Below are positions 39,020 to 39,110 of a stretch of DNA of 39,110 bases, piece after piece. The stretch covers positions 19,658 to 58,767 of the forward strand of contig JAGWBB010000014.1 of NCBI GenBank assembly GCA_021296095.1. Reading direction: 5' to 3'. Position 1 is the stretch's first letter. Each line of letters opens with the position of its first letter. The notes under the pieces are model-generated. The model was not told the origin of the DNA and did not search any database. It saw only the letters and a program-made list of their open reading frames with translations. The DNA is from Desulfurellaceae bacterium. Its GTDB lineage: Bacteria > Desulfobacterota > Binatia > Bin18. Position numbers and translations under genes: made by a program.

Positions 39020-39073
39020 ATGGCACATGAGTCTAGAAGCGGTCTCAAAACCCTATCCACTAAGGTAGAGTAG
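39020..39073 (+). CDS. Possible 17-residue leader peptide
   Basis: A short frame MAHESRSGLKTLSTKVE starts at ATG 39020 after a strong GGAGGAG with good spacing and ends at TAG 39071-39073. A TTGACA hexamer lies at 38974-38979, upstream of it. It precedes by 28 bases the start of the gene that leaves the window. It could be a leader peptide or the start of a decayed gene. Confidence 0.3.
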   Translation: MAHESRSGLKTLSTKVE

Positions 39074-39101
39074 GAGTGAGGTCAAGGATAAGGAGCGCCT
39101 G

Positions 39102-39110
39102 ATGACCCGC
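39102..39110 (+). CDS. Start of the next gene (3' partial)
   Basis: ATG 39102 lies 6 bases after AAGGAG and runs out of the window after three codons (Met-Thr-Arg). The strong SD supports a true start, but identity cannot be judged. Confidence 0.4.

Overview
The window is a high-GC, gene-dense piece of a bacterial chromosome. Nearly every gene has a strong Shine-Dalgarno (SD) site, several neighbours are coupled by ATGA overlaps, and signal peptides and a lipoprotein indicate a Gram-negative-type envelope. The content is seven luciferase-like flavin monooxygenases (LLM), two DUF1329 proteins, several SDRs and alpha/beta hydrolases, 2-oxoglutarate oxygenases, an acyl-CoA dehydrogenase and many GC-rich palindromic repeats. 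This resembles uncultivated soil or marine lineages such as Binatota, Tectomicrobia/Entotheonella or Rokubacteria. That placement is inference from gene content only; no rRNA or tRNA is present.

Layout. 1-1226 is an accessory segment with a decayed gene. 1227-9102 holds a 2-oxo-acid decarboxylase, an LLM, an Nramp-like transporter, and the operon hydrolase > LLM > DUF1329. 9103-11576 is a patchwork: two truncated genes joined head to head, an SDR, a small conserved-looking protein, and a VapBC pair fused by an internal deletion. 11577-18050 holds the operon LLM > LLM > hydrolase (minus strand), then amidase > LLM (plus strand). 18414-25566 holds DUF1329 > SDR, a DMT exporter, a membrane-anchored split-barrel protein, an LLM and two 2OG oxygenases. 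25630-30451 holds a headless periplasmic binding protein and the minus-strand operon hydrolase > SUMF1-fold protein > acyl-CoA dehydrogenase > hydratase. 30595-36055 holds a secreted multidomain protein, a HEPN/MNT-like pair, amidohydrolase > LLM, and a dienelactone-hydrolase-like enzyme. 36056-39110 is again accessory: a permease with an internal deletion, a lipoprotein, IS21-like terminal repeats, a HigBA pair whose toxin has an amber codon, and small coupled genes.

How the genes may work together. Flavin monooxygenases sit twice in an operon with an alpha/beta hydrolase. SDRs, an amidase, a D-aminoacylase-like enzyme, a dienelactone-hydrolase-like enzyme, an FAH-fold hydratase and an acyl-CoA dehydrogenase are nearby. 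Together they suggest an island for oxidative breakdown of cyclic or amide-bearing organic compounds: oxidation or Baeyer-Villiger insertion, ring hydrolysis, then beta-oxidation-like steps. No substrate can be named from sequence.

The most unusual signal is a family of GC-rich palindromic repeats. They lie between codirectional genes in one fixed orientation. Their left end overlaps or abuts the upstream stop codon (sometimes encoding the last residues), and their right end often carries the SD of the downstream gene. A second theme is selective decay: three toxin-antitoxin-like loci are each altered in a different way, while the metabolic genes are intact.
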